Below are positions 43,630 through 52,320 of a stretch of DNA of 64,000 nt, piece by piece (positions within the stretch are counted from its first letter, which is position 1; each line of letters starts with the position of its first letter). The stretch spans positions 53,476 through 117,475 of the forward strand of contig DJHM01000051.1 of the NCBI GenBank assembly GCA_002433075.1, read 5' to 3'. The notes under the pieces were generated by a model. It had not been told where the DNA came from. It searched no databases and was given only the letters and a program-made list of their open reading frames with translations. The position numbers were made by a program, and so were the translations under genes. This stretch comes from Latescibacteria bacterium UBA6620 (GTDB taxonomy: Bacteria > Latescibacterota > UBA2968).

Positions 43630-44849
43630 AGCTTAAGATTGTCCCGAATGCTCTGCACGGCGCGCGCGATGTCCTCCTCGTGCCCGAAGGCGCTCAAGCG
43701 GAAGAATCCCTCCCCGCTCGGCCCGAACCCGGACCCGGGTGTCCCCACAACGTGCGTTTCTGACAACAGCTTGTCGAAGAAACTCCAGGAATCTATCCCA
43801 TCCGGAGTCTTCATCCAGAGATACGGGGCATTCGATCCACCATAGACGGTCAACCCGATGCTCTCCAAACAATCTCGGATCGTCTTGGCGTTGACCTTGT
43901 AGTAGGCCACCATCTCATCCGACTGGCGCCGACCCTCCGGTGTCAAGGAAGCCAGCGCTCCGTCCTGGACGATGTTGGCCGGCCCGTTGAAGAACGTGTT
44001 CTGTCGTCGTCGCCACATTGTGTTCAGCTTCCCCTGTTCCGCGTCCTCGGCAACCAGCGCCTGGGGTACGACCGCCCAGCCCAACCGCAGCCCGGTGAAT
44101 CCGTTGTCCTTGGAAAAGCTGTTCAGTTCGATCGCGCACGTTTCCGCACCCTCCAGCTCGTAAATCGACTTGGGCAACTCCGGATCCGTGATGTAAGCGC
44201 TGTACGCCGCATCGAAGAAAATCACGGCCTTGTGCTCCCGCGCATAGGTCACGAACGCTTCGAGCTGGGATTTCGTTGCAACGGCCCCCGTCGGATTGTT
44301 CGGGTTGCAGAGATAGATCAGGTCCACGTGCTCAGAAGGCGGCTCCGGAACGAACCCATTGGCCTCCGTGCACGGAAGATAAACCAGCCCCTCATACTGT
44401 CCGTCCACCGCGTCTCCCGTACGTCCACCGATCACGTTGGTGTCCACGTAAACCGGGTAAGCCGGATCCTGAACACAGATGACCGCGTCGTTCGAGAACA
44501 GAGACTGGATGTTCGCAGAATCGGACTTCGCGCCGTCAGAGATGAAAACCTCTGTTTCGTCCAGCTGGGCGCCACGTTCGCCGTATCGATCCGCCAGGGC
44601 CTTTCGCAGCGACTCTTTGCCTTCGCCGTCTCCGTATCCTGAATACGTGTCCGGGCTGCTCAGCTCATCGACGGAACCGTGAAGTCCTTCGAGCACGGCC
44701 TGCGTCAGGGGCTCGGTCGTGTCGCCGATGCCCAGGCGCATCACTTCGACCCCGTCGTTGGCGTTCACGAATTCCGCCGTGCGGCGTGCGATCTCGGGAA
44801 AAAGGTACCCAGCAGCCAGTTTATTGTAGTTCGCGTTGATTCGAGCCAT
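43626..44849 (-). CDS. dapL: LL-diaminopimelate aminotransferase
   Basis: 407 residues. It converts tetrahydrodipicolinate to LL-diaminopimelate in the single-step lysine and peptidoglycan precursor pathway. Features are the N-terminal ANYNKLAAGYLFPEI, GIGDTTEPL, TYSGYGDGEG, VQDPAYPVYVDTNVI, CNPNNPTGAVA, and the PLP lysine in ELNSFSKDNGFTGLRLGW. The length matches characterised DapL enzymes of about 410 residues. It heads a tight unit with envelope genes. A short upstream gap carries a hairpin for the frr transcript. Confidence 0.9.
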   Translation of the reverse strand: MARINANYNKLAAGYLFPEIARRTAEFVNANDGVEVMRLGIGDTTEPLTQAVLEGLHGSVDELSSPDTYSGYGDGEGKESLRKALADRYGERGAQLDETEVFISDGAKSDSANIQSLFSNDAVICVQDPAYPVYVDTNVIGGRTGDAVDGQYEGLVYLPCTEANGFVPEPPSEHVDLIYLCNPNNPTGAVATKSQLEAFVTYAREHKAVIFFDAAYSAYITDPELPKSIYELEGAETCAIELNSFSKDNGFTGLRLGWAVVPQALVAEDAEQGKLNTMWRRRQNTFFNGPANIVQDGALASLTPEGRRQSDEMVAYYKVNAKTIRDCLESIGLTVYGGSNAPYLWMKTPDGIDSWSFFDKLLSETHVVGTPGSGFGPSGEGFFRLSAFGHEEDIARAVQSIRDNLKL

Positions 44850-44953
44850 TTCTCTCCTCGTTCATCGGTTTTCGGGCCAACGTGCGCCAACCGCGTAGAA
44901 GCGGCGGCCGCTCAATCTACGGAGGCACACAGTCAGAGCCAAGGAAACAGCAA

Positions 44954-44980
44954 CGCCGTCCCCACAACGTGGGAACGGCG
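44954..44980 (-). terminator. terminator hairpin after frr
   Basis: CGCCGTCCCCAC / GTGGGAACGGCG, a 12-bp stem with one mismatch and a tight loop, directly downstream of the frr stop on the minus strand. Confidence 0.55.
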
Positions 44981-45006
44981 CGATACAGTGATGCGTTCGA
45001 TCTGAA

Positions 45007-45564
45007 TCAGACTTCCATAATCTCTTCTTCTTTGACCTTCAGGATTTCGTCGATCGACTTCACGTGACCGTCGGTCAGCTGCTGAACCTGGTCTTGCCCG
45101 CGCTTGGCGTCATCCTCGGGGACCTCGCCATCACGCTGAGCTTCCTTCAGCATATCGTTGGCGTCACGCCGGTGATTCCGGATCGAGACTTTACACTCCT
45201 CGCCCATCTGGCTGACGACCTTTACCAGTTCTCTCCGGCGTTCCTCGGTCAACTGAGGGATCGGGAGACGAACCAGGTTCCCATCGTTCGAAGGGGTCAG
45301 ACCCAGGTTCGACGCCTGGATGGCTTTTTCGATCTCCGGGACCGCCGTTTTGTCGAACGCTTGGATCGTAATCAGTCGGGGCTCAGGCACCGAGACGTTG
45401 GCCACCTGGTTCAGCGGAACCTGCGTCCCGTAGTATTCGACACGAATGGCATCGAGCAGCGTCGCGCTCGCTCGCCCCGTGCGAACCGTCCCGATTTCGT
45501 GACGGAAGGCCTCGACTGCCTTGTCCATACCGGATTTGGCTTCGGACATAATCTCGTCAACCAT
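45007..45564 (-). CDS. frr: ribosome recycling factor
   Basis: 185 residues, the standard length. Family landmarks are VRTGRASATLLDAIRVEYYG, TQVPLNQVANVSVPEPRLIT, IQAFDKTAVPEIEKAI, NDGNLVRLPIPQLTEERRRE and the C-terminal coiled-coil helix. It splits post-termination ribosomes together with EF-G. It follows tsf by 22 bases; the usual pyrH gene between tsf and frr is absent here. Confidence 0.97.
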   Translation of the reverse strand: MVDEIMSEAKSGMDKAVEAFRHEIGTVRTGRASATLLDAIRVEYYGTQVPLNQVANVSVPEPRLITIQAFDKTAVPEIEKAIQASNLGLTPSNDGNLVRLPIPQLTEERRRELVKVVSQMGEECKVSIRNHRRDANDMLKEAQRDGEVPEDDAKRGQDQVQQLTDGHVKSIDEILKVKEEEIMEV

Positions 45565-45586
45565 CGGCCCCTCCTGACGCTTGTCT

Positions 45587-46186
45587 TCAGCTGTCTTCGC
45601 CCAGCACGAAACGCACGAACCGGCGGATTGTCACGTTCTCTCCGGATTGTGCGCGCAGAGCGTCCAGCAGATCCTTGATCGTCTGATCCGGGTCTTTCAC
45701 GAACGTCTGCTCCATCAGGCAGACATCCTGAAAGTACTTCTCCATCCGCCCTTCCACAATCCGATCGACCACCTTCTCGGGCTTGCCCTCCTGCAGGGCC
45801 TGTTCCTTGAAGATTCGCTGTTCCCGCTCGACCAGTTCCTGATCGAGCTCTTCCCGATTCACGACGATCGGCGCGGCGGCGGCGATGTGCATCGACACGT
45901 CCTTCGAGAACGCCAGAAACTCATCGGTTCGAGCCACGAAGTCTGTCTCGGAATTGACCTCGAGCATCACTCCCAGCTTGTTGCCGGCGTGAATGTAGGA
46001 GGCAATGACCCCCTCCTCTGCAGCGCGCCCGGCGCGATCCTCGGCTTTGGCGATCCCACGCTTCCGGAGGATCTCGACGGCCTTCTCCATATCTCCGTCG
46101 GCCTCGGTCAGCGCCTTCTTGCAGTCCATCATACCAACGTTGGTCTTCTTCCGCAGCTCCTGAACCATCTGTGCAGTAATTGCCAT
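45587..46186 (-). CDS. tsf: elongation factor Ts, short form
   Basis: 199 residues, the nucleotide exchange factor for EF-Tu. It has the N-terminal VQELRKKTNVGMMDCKKALT, the TDFVAR motif (NSETDFVART) and the C-terminal helical module. This is the short form lacking the second core subdomain of the 283-residue E. coli protein, as in Thermus and many non-proteobacteria. It lies between rpsB and frr. Confidence 0.97.
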   Translation of the reverse strand: MAITAQMVQELRKKTNVGMMDCKKALTEADGDMEKAVEILRKRGIAKAEDRAGRAAEEGVIASYIHAGNKLGVMLEVNSETDFVARTDEFLAFSKDVSMHIAAAAPIVVNREELDQELVEREQRIFKEQALQEGKPEKVVDRIVEGRMEKYFQDVCLMEQTFVKDPDQTIKDLLDALRAQSGENVTIRRFVRFVLGEDS

Positions 46187-46231
46187 CTTGTTCGATACCG
46201 CCCTTTCCTCGGCGTCCCTTGCTGTTGGGTC

Positions 46232-47038
46232 CTATCGGTTCTGTGCCGAGGTCGAAGTGGGGTTCGTCTCGACGATTTCAGTGATCTCCGGCTCGGAGGC
46301 GACCTCCACCGGGCGCTCCTCCTCAACCTGCTCGGCTTCCTTGGCCGCGTCGTCCCGGGCGCTCCGCCCTTCCAGTACGGCGTCCGACATCAGACGCGTC
46401 ACCAACGTAATCGATCGAATCGCATCGTCGTTGGCCGGGATCGGGTAGTCGATCTCATCGGGGTTACTGTTCGTATCGACGAGTGCAACGATCGGGATTT
46501 CCAGACGTCGCGCCTCCGCGACCGCGATGCGTTCTTTCTTAGTATCGACCACGAACACCAACCCGGGCAGACGACCCATATCGCGAATGCCACCGAGTGA
46601 TGACTGAAGTTTGCCACGCTCGCGGTCGAGCCGCAGCCCTTCCTTCTTCGTCAGCCGCTCATAGGTCCCGTCCTGGCTCATCTTGTCCAGGTTTTCCAGT
46701 CGCCGGATGCTCTGACGGATCGTCTGATAGTTCGTGAGCATACCACCGAGCCAGCGCTCCGTGACGTTGAACATCTCGCATCGATCGGCTTCGTTCCGGA
46801 CGACGTCGCGCGCCTGTTTCTTCGTCCCCACGAACAGGACGGGCTCGCTGTTCTCCGCCGCCTCGCGAACGACCTTGTACGCCTCTTCGATCTGTCGAAG
46901 CGTCTTCTGCAGATCGATGATGTAGATTCCATTGCGCTCGGTGAAGATGTACTTCTTCATCTTCGGGTTCCATCGTCGGGTCTGATGACCGAAATGGACA
47001 CCCGCCTCCAGCAATTCCTTCATCGATACGACTGCCAT
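46232..47038 (-). CDS. rpsB: 30S ribosomal protein S2
   Basis: 268 residues. Conserved parts are the N-terminal MKELLEAGVHFGHQTRRWNP, FVGTKKQARDVVRNEADRC, ERWLGGMLTNYQTIR, and IPIVALVDTNSNPDEIDYPI with IPANDDAIRSI. It has an acidic C-terminal extension of about 30 residues. GGAGG precedes the ATG. The rpsB-tsf-frr order fits the standard bacterial cluster. Confidence 0.97.
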   Translation of the reverse strand: MAVVSMKELLEAGVHFGHQTRRWNPKMKKYIFTERNGIYIIDLQKTLRQIEEAYKVVREAAENSEPVLFVGTKKQARDVVRNEADRCEMFNVTERWLGGMLTNYQTIRQSIRRLENLDKMSQDGTYERLTKKEGLRLDRERGKLQSSLGGIRDMGRLPGLVFVVDTKKERIAVAEARRLEIPIVALVDTNSNPDEIDYPIPANDDAIRSITLVTRLMSDAVLEGRSARDDAAKEAEQVEEERPVEVASEPEITEIVETNPTSTSAQNR

Positions 47039-47198
47039 ATTGCCTCCTGCGCCTGTGGCGCGTCGGGTTCCTGCCCGGTGGGCCCGTCAGCCCGTCGCCC
47101 GAACCACTCGATCCTCCAAGAATCGTAGCGGCACCCCGGGGACGGTCGGGACCCACGTGAATTCGGCCCCCGCACCGTAGCGCGAGGACCGTGAAGTT

Positions 47199-47591
47199 TC
47201 AACGTTTGGAGAACTGGAAGCGCCGTCTGGCTCCGGGGCGCCCCGGCTTCTTTCGCTCGACCACCCGAGGATCGCGCGTCAACAGCCCGTGATCGCGCAG
47301 CGGCTTGCGGTACGTCTCGCTCAACGCGAGCAACGTCCGCGAAAGCCCCAGCCGAATCGCGCCAGCTTGCCCGCTCAGACCACCGCCCTTGGTGTGTGCG
47401 ATGATGTCATACGTGCCGGCTGTCTCGGTGACTTCGAAGGGTTGTTCGACCGTCATCACGAGCACTTCCCGCTTGAGATAATCCAGAGCGGGTTTGCCGT
47501 TGACGGTAATGTTGCCACTTCCGGGAAACAGGCGCACATAAGCCGATGAGGACTTCCGCCTGCCTGTCGCTGATGCCAGAGGTTTTGCCAA
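47199..47591 (-). CDS. rpsI: 30S ribosomal protein S9
   Basis: 130 residues from a TTG start with AGGAGG at proper spacing, 13 bases after rplM. The sequence carries ATGRRKSSSAYVRLFPGSGN, the central GGGLSGQAGAIRLGLSRTLL, and the C-terminal ERKKPGRPGARRRFQFSKR that reaches the P site. A longer upstream frame that overlaps rplM is not needed. Confidence 0.97.
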   Translation of the reverse strand: MAKPLASATGRRKSSSAYVRLFPGSGNITVNGKPALDYLKREVLVMTVEQPFEVTETAGTYDIIAHTKGGGLSGQAGAIRLGLSRTLLALSETYRKPLRDHGLLTRDPRVVERKKPGRPGARRRFQFSKR

Positions 47592-47604
47592 TGGATCCTC
47601 CTGA

Positions 47605-48033
47605 TTACAGATCGATCGGTTCGGGCTTCTGGCTCGCCTGCTTGTGCTCGCCACCGGCGTAAACTCGAACCTTCTTCATCATTTTTCGGCCGAGCTTGTT
47701 CTTGGGCAGCATCCCCTTGATGGCGTGTTCCAGAGCGAAGGTCGGCCGACTTTCCAAGACCTTTTCCAGATTGCGCTTTTTGAGTCCGCCGGGATAGCCG
47801 CTGTAACGGGTGTAGATCTTGTTCTCCATCTTGCTGCCCGTCACCCGAATCTTGTCGGCGTTGATGATCACCACGTGGTCGCCCGTGTCGACGTGGGGCG
47901 TGTAGATCGGCTTGTGCTTGCCTTTGAGAATGCGAGCGACCTCGCTCGCGAAACGGCCCAGGACCTTGCCCTCAGCATCGGCGATGAACCACTTTCGATC
48001 GACCTGTCCTGCTTTTGCGCTGATCGTATTCAT
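47605..48033 (-). CDS. rplM: 50S ribosomal protein L13
   Basis: 142 residues, full length. Features are KWFIADAEGKVLGRFASEVA, GDHVVIINADKIRVTGSKME, YSGYPGGLKKRNLEKVLESR and AIKGMLPKNKLGRKMMKKVR. It is the first gene of the rplM-rpsI pair. The leader upstream contains a hairpin (around 48030-48062) that could be an L13-type regulatory structure. Confidence 0.97.
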   Translation of the reverse strand: MNTISAKAGQVDRKWFIADAEGKVLGRFASEVARILKGKHKPIYTPHVDTGDHVVIINADKIRVTGSKMENKIYTRYSGYPGGLKKRNLEKVLESRPTFALEHAIKGMLPKNKLGRKMMKKVRVYAGGEHKQASQKPEPIDL

Positions 48034-48143
48034 TGGGTTCGGGGTGCTCGACGAAAGTCGCCAGACACCCGCACTCCATAAAATATTGAGACCGGAGCGA
48101 AAAATCCCCAGAAATGGGCATACTTCGCTCGATTTAACCTCAA

Positions 48144-48172
48144 AAGCTATAAGAAGCTCGAATCGCTGTCAA
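48144..48172 (-). promoter_or_regulatory. promoter of rplM-rpsI
   Basis: On the minus strand TTGACA (48172-48167) is followed by a TATAGC/TAGCTT-like -10 at 15-17 bases in an AT-rich stretch. A leader of about 105 bases with a GGGTG...CGACTTTCGTCG...CACCC hairpin precedes rplM. Confidence 0.5.
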
Positions 48173-48195
48173 GCAGTTTGAGTAATGGAAGTGGA

Positions 48196-48717
48196 TCAGC
48201 GTGCGTCGGTCGTTTCCCGGATTTTGCTCAGAAACGACGGCAGGGACACCCGGTAGGGTCGGGCATCGGCGGGCTTGAATGCGGCTCCCGCCGGGATCGG
48301 CGTACGGCCTCGCTGGAGTTCGACCTGGTCCTCGATCACCCGGTAGCAGCCCTGGGTCAGGCCGACGGGCCAGGGCGATCCGTGCGCACCGGGCTCAGAA
48401 AGAAAAATGACCGTCTCCTGGCCGATCTCGAACGTCGGCATTCCCGGCACGGTCACGTGACGACTCTCCAGCCGCCCGCCTGGTAGCGTGAGGACCACCG
48501 TAGACGCTTCGGTCCCCTTCACCGGTTCCAGGATTTCGAACGTCGTCCGGGTCCGGACCCGATCGTCGGAAGCCACCACCTCGACACCGGTCACCCGGAC
48601 GTGCACGATCGTCGGCGCCTGTTCGCACAGCTGAGCGAAGTCGAATCGGACAACCGATGTCGCTTCGGCCCGAGTCGCACTCAGGGCCAGCGCGAAAACG
48701 ACAACAACGGTGCGCAT
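48196..48717 (-). CDS. secreted protein of unknown function
   Basis: 173 residues with a signal peptide (MRTVVVVFALALSATRAEA). The mature part is a beta-rich domain with VVRFDFAQLCEQAPTIVHVR, an EILEPVKGTEASTVVLTLPG strand pair, FEIGQETVIFLSEPG and GLTQGCYRV. The pattern recurs in uncharacterised exported bacterial proteins in which an LKG-type element and a final G-x-x-Q-G turn are conserved. I start at Met12 of the longer frame because the signal peptide begins there. Two cysteines may form a disulfide. Confidence 0.6.
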   Translation of the reverse strand: MRTVVVVFALALSATRAEATSVVRFDFAQLCEQAPTIVHVRVTGVEVVASDDRVRTRTTFEILEPVKGTEASTVVLTLPGGRLESRHVTVPGMPTFEIGQETVIFLSEPGAHGSPWPVGLTQGCYRVIEDQVELQRGRTPIPAGAAFKPADARPYRVSLPSFLSKIRETTDAR

Positions 48718-48801
48718 CACGCGCTTGTATCTATGGAAGGTCTCGATCACGTCCGTTCAACGCACCGTTGCCGGTTCAGTTCCCGTACGAGAAGGGAGGT
48801 G

Positions 48802-49371
48802 CTACTGTAGCACGAAACTCTGGAAGTAGACCTGCTTGACCGCCTCTGGTGGCGGGTTCGGGCTCAGGAACTCGTTCAGAACGGTCTTCATATGTTCTTT
48901 GATGTCATCGTGGTGGCGTGGATCGAGCTGGTCGATCGTCCTCTCCGACAGCACGGCGATCAGCCGATCGACGATCCTTGAGGCCAGTTTGTTGTTCTCG
49001 ATCGCATCGAACACGGGCTGCGATGAAAGACCGAGATGCACCTGTACGCTGCAGAATCGCAGACCGCCGGTCCCCGCCGGGTTCACGACGATCGGATCGA
49101 GTTTGTCCCAGACCACCTCTTCCTGGATGGGAATCTCCCCGACCTGAACGGCAGCGGGTGCCCCATCCCCACCCTCGGCGGTCTCTTCATCTGAGCCACC
49201 AAAGATCAGTGCTGCAATCACGTATCCGATGATAAGCTGGACAACAAGAACGCCTCCGATCAGAGGCAGATACCGCATAAGTGGTGAACCTTCACCACTC
49301 TCCTCTTCTTCGCCCTCTTCGTCTCCCAACTCGTCCATCGAGCCAAGAAGATCACCTTCTTCGTCAGCCAT
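48802..49371 (-). CDS. FliL-like flagellar basal-body-associated protein
   Basis: 189 residues. An acidic cytoplasmic segment is followed by one transmembrane helix (LIGGVLVVQLIIGYVIAALI). A periplasmic domain then has the FliL pattern: DPIVVNPAGTGGLRFCSVQV, ASRIVDRLIAVLSERTIDQL and EAVKQVYFQSFVLQ. FliL forms rings around the flagellar stator. No other flagellar gene is in the window, so this may be a FliL paralogue used elsewhere, or the flagellar genes may be scattered. The ATG start has AGGA upstream. Confidence 0.75.
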   Translation of the reverse strand: MADEEGDLLGSMDELGDEEGEEEESGEGSPLMRYLPLIGGVLVVQLIIGYVIAALIFGGSDEETAEGGDGAPAAVQVGEIPIQEEVVWDKLDPIVVNPAGTGGLRFCSVQVHLGLSSQPVFDAIENNKLASRIVDRLIAVLSERTIDQLDPRHHDDIKEHMKTVLNEFLSPNPPPEAVKQVYFQSFVLQ

Positions 49372-49508
49372 CCTGTCCTCCTCAGTGAGACCTCATTGGC
49401 CTCAAAGATAGGGCACCCGCATCATTTATGAACCAGGTGTTTTCACGCCACCAGGCCGAGGCGAAAGGGCCGCCTACACCTCGATTATCGACCGAAATCC
49501 GTGTTTCT

Positions 49509-50912
49509 TCACCTCTGCGGCTCGCAACCTTCTGACGCCATCAATTTTTGAGCGAGGGCCAGAGCCTCTGTTCGACTGTCGACCGTTCCGTCCAGTTGCT
49601 CGTCCTCTACCCGGGCCAGCACCCTGCCGAAGGCGGGGCCCGGTGCGTAACCCAGGGCAATCAGGTCGTCACCCCGGATCAAGGGATGGGGTTTGATGTC
49701 GTCCGGTTCGAGCCGATCCAGCGCATCCACACAGAACGCGTAGTTGTCCAGGTTACCGTGACTGGCCAGACAGTCGATCCGATGCAGGGCGAGATGATCC
49801 TGGAAACGAGGGGTTTGCAGGAGACGCTTGAGCTTCGACGGCCGCATCTCCTTCACGTGCGTGAAGCGGTGGTGATCTGCGACAAGCCGAACCACGTGCG
49901 TCGACGCATCCGTCGACAGCACCAGGCGTCGACAAATGCGTTCGGCGATCTCCGCCCCTACTTTCGTGTGCAGGTTGAACCGGATCCTGTCTGCGACCTC
50001 GAATGTCGGCGGCTTACCCACGTCGTGAAGCAGAATACCCAGCGCCAGTTCCGGCGAGATCGTCCGCACACTGGCAATGCCGAGCATAATCTGCGTGTGT
50101 GTGAAAACATCACCTTCCGGATGGAACTGTGGCGGCTGCGGGACATCCACCATCGCCGCCACTTCCGGAAGAACCACATCCAGAAGGCCCGTGTCCAGCA
50201 GTAGACGGAGCCCCCACGCCCCACCACCCTCCGCGATCGTTCGCATCACTTCATCTCGAATCCGCTCCGGACTGATCGCATCGATGGCAGCGGCGGATCG
50301 TCGAATCGCCGACAGGGTTCGCTCCTCGACAGACCAGTTCAGCCGGGCCGCGAATCGGATCGCCCGCAACATCCGCAGGCGATCTTCCCCGAAGCGATCA
50401 TCCGCATTCCCGATGGTTCGGATCGTCTGTCGTTCGAGATCTTCAAGGCCGCCGATGTAGTCCAGAATCCGATCTTCGAGCGGATCGTAGAAGACGCCGT
50501 TCACCGTGAAATCGCGACGTTCGGCGTCTTCTCGCTCGTCGGAAAAGACGACCCGCTCTGGATGACGGCCATCCCGGTAATCCCCCTCCCTTCGGAACCG
50601 CGCGACCTCATAGGCCCGATCCCCCAGGCTCACCCGCACAACCCCGAACGCAGCCCCCACATAGCGGGCGTCCGCACCCGGCGCGTTGGAGAATATGCGC
50701 ACAATCTCTTCCGGGTCGGCATCCGTCGCGATGTCGTAATCCGTGGGCGGGATGCCCAGGACGCGATCCCTCACACATCCGCCGGCCCAAAGCGCCCGAT
50801 GCCCGGCTCCCGCCAGAACCCGAACGACGTCGAGGGCGCCCTCTTCGAGAGCGCCCTCGTTGTTCGATTCCCGGGTCACGTCGTGGACGTGCGCGTTGTC
50901 GACCCTATCCAC
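49509..50912 (-). CDS. CCA tRNA nucleotidyltransferase / poly(A) polymerase family
   Basis: 467 residues. Class II nucleotidyltransferase features are LWAGGCVRDRVLGIPPTDYD, then DIATDADPEEI, RRDFTVNGVFYD, and RLRMLRAIRFAARLNWSVEE. An HD domain (LLHDVGKPPTF ... HTKVGAEIAERI ... VADHHRF) follows, as in CCA-adding enzymes that also have phosphatase activity. Whether it adds CCA, only A, or CC cannot be told by eye. The GTG start overlaps the murA stop region by eight bases. Codons 18-29 form an inverted and direct repeat (EGALEEGALD). Confidence 0.85.
   Translation of the reverse strand: MDRVDNAHVHDVTRESNNEGALEEGALDVVRVLAGAGHRALWAGGCVRDRVLGIPPTDYDIATDADPEEIVRIFSNAPGADARYVGAAFGVVRVSLGDRAYEVARFRREGDYRDGRHPERVVFSDEREDAERRDFTVNGVFYDPLEDRILDYIGGLEDLERQTIRTIGNADDRFGEDRLRMLRAIRFAARLNWSVEERTLSAIRRSAAAIDAISPERIRDEVMRTIAEGGGAWGLRLLLDTGLLDVVLPEVAAMVDVPQPPQFHPEGDVFTHTQIMLGIASVRTISPELALGILLHDVGKPPTFEVADRIRFNLHTKVGAEIAERICRRLVLSTDASTHVVRLVADHHRFTHVKEMRPSKLKRLLQTPRFQDHLALHRIDCLASHGNLDNYAFCVDALDRLEPDDIKPHPLIRGDDLIALGYAPGPAFGRVLARVEDEQLDGTVDSRTEALALAQKLMASEGCEPQR
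50831..50859. repeat. small inverted repeat in the N-terminus of the CCA-type gene
   Basis: CGAGGGCGC / GCGCCCTCG with an 11-base centre, encoding a duplicated EGAL segment. Confidence 0.7.
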
Positions 50913-52197
50913 GGCTCGAAGGAACGCGTTCGATCATCGCTCCCAAGGTCCGCAGCCTCTCGTCGATCCGTTCGTAACCACGGTCGATCTGCTCGATGTT
51001 ATCGATCACACTCTGACCCTCGGCACACAAACTCGCCAGCAGCAGAGCCATCCCCGCTCGCACGTCGGGACTCGACAGATGTTCGCCGTAGAGTTTCGAC
51101 GGTCCCACCACCACCGCACGGTGGGGGTCACACAGAATGATCTTCGCCCCCATATCAATCAGCCGATCGAGCCAAAACATCCGGGACTCGAACATCTTTT
51201 CGAAAAACAGGACCGTCCCCCGGGACTGGGTCGCTACGACAATCGCGATGCTCATCAGATCTGCGGGAAAACCGGGCCACGGATCGTCGTCGATCTTGGG
51301 AATCGCCTCACCGATGTCGGGAACGATTTCGAGCTTCTGGAAGTCGGGCACGACGATGTCGTTCCCGTCGATTTCCACCTCTACGCCGAGTCGGCGAAAC
51401 ACCATCAGCGATCGGCGCATATTTTCGGGAGCCGCGTCTTCGATACGGATCGAGCCGTTCGTCACCGCGGCCAGCCCGATGAAGCTCCCGACCTCCATAT
51501 AGTCGGGGCCGATCGTGTGATCTGTTCCGGACAGCGTCTGGACCCCTTCGATCGACAGCTCGTTCGTACCGATCCCTTCGATCCGGGCCCCCATATCGTT
51601 CAGGAAGTGGCAAAGCTCCTGCACGTGCGGTTCGCTCGCAGCGTTTCGGATCGTCGTGTGCCCCTCCGCCAGAACAGCCGCCATCAGGGCGTTTTCCGTC
51701 CCGGTAACGCTCCGCTCGTCCAGGAAAATATCCGCGCCTCTCAGTCCTTCAGGAGCACCGAGTTCGTAGATGTGATTGGTGTGGATGTCGGCACCCAGTG
51801 CTTCGAGCGCCAGGATGTGCGTGTCGACGCGACGCCGGCCAATCTTGTCGCCCCCTGGCCGAGGCACGGTCGCCCGACCGAACTTGGCCAGAAGAGGACC
51901 AGCGAACATAAACCCACCACGCACCTGGCGACACAGGTCCGCGTTGAGCGCCGTTTTTTCGATGCCACGTGCGCAGATCGTCAGCGTGTGCGCATCGGGT
52001 TCGTCGATCTCCGCGCCGATGTCGCGCATAATGTCCAGAATCGTCCGACGATCGCGAGTTTCGGGCACATTCCGAAGCGTGATGGTATCGTCTGTCAGCA
52101 GGCTTGCCGCAAGAACCGCCTGTAGGGCGTTCTTGTTGCCGGCCACCCGTATCGTCCCGGAGAGGGGTCGCCCTCCCTCGACGATGAATTGAGACAT
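50905..52197 (-). CDS. murA: UDP-N-acetylglucosamine 1-carboxyvinyltransferase (MurA), Cys-to-Asp form
   Basis: 430 residues from ATG 52197; a TTG at 52215 would add six residues. It transfers enolpyruvate to UDP-GlcNAc, the first committed step of peptidoglycan synthesis. K22 lies in VAGNKNA. The active-site loop reads RPGGDKIGRRRVDTH, so the catalytic Cys115 of E. coli is Asp (residue 117 here). This natural substitution, as in Mycobacterium and Chlamydia, keeps activity but confers intrinsic fosfomycin resistance. Other landmarks are VTGTENALMAAVLAEG and MSIAIVVATQSRGTVLFFEK. The CCA-type gene is coupled downstream. Confidence 0.95.
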   Translation of the reverse strand: MSQFIVEGGRPLSGTIRVAGNKNALQAVLAASLLTDDTITLRNVPETRDRRTILDIMRDIGAEIDEPDAHTLTICARGIEKTALNADLCRQVRGGFMFAGPLLAKFGRATVPRPGGDKIGRRRVDTHILALEALGADIHTNHIYELGAPEGLRGADIFLDERSVTGTENALMAAVLAEGHTTIRNAASEPHVQELCHFLNDMGARIEGIGTNELSIEGVQTLSGTDHTIGPDYMEVGSFIGLAAVTNGSIRIEDAAPENMRRSLMVFRRLGVEVEIDGNDIVVPDFQKLEIVPDIGEAIPKIDDDPWPGFPADLMSIAIVVATQSRGTVLFFEKMFESRMFWLDRLIDMGAKIILCDPHRAVVVGPSKLYGEHLSSPDVRAGMALLLASLCAEGQSVIDNIEQIDRGYERIDERLRTLGAMIERVPSSRG

Positions 52198-52320
52198 AGG
52201 CCGGTTCGCCTCCAACTGAAGGCGGGGAGTGATCCCCGCCTGTTCGACGGGGCTTAGACATTGTGGGGTTACCGCGTAAGTCCCACTATAACATATCCTT
52301 GCGCCGACTTCAAGAGCAAA

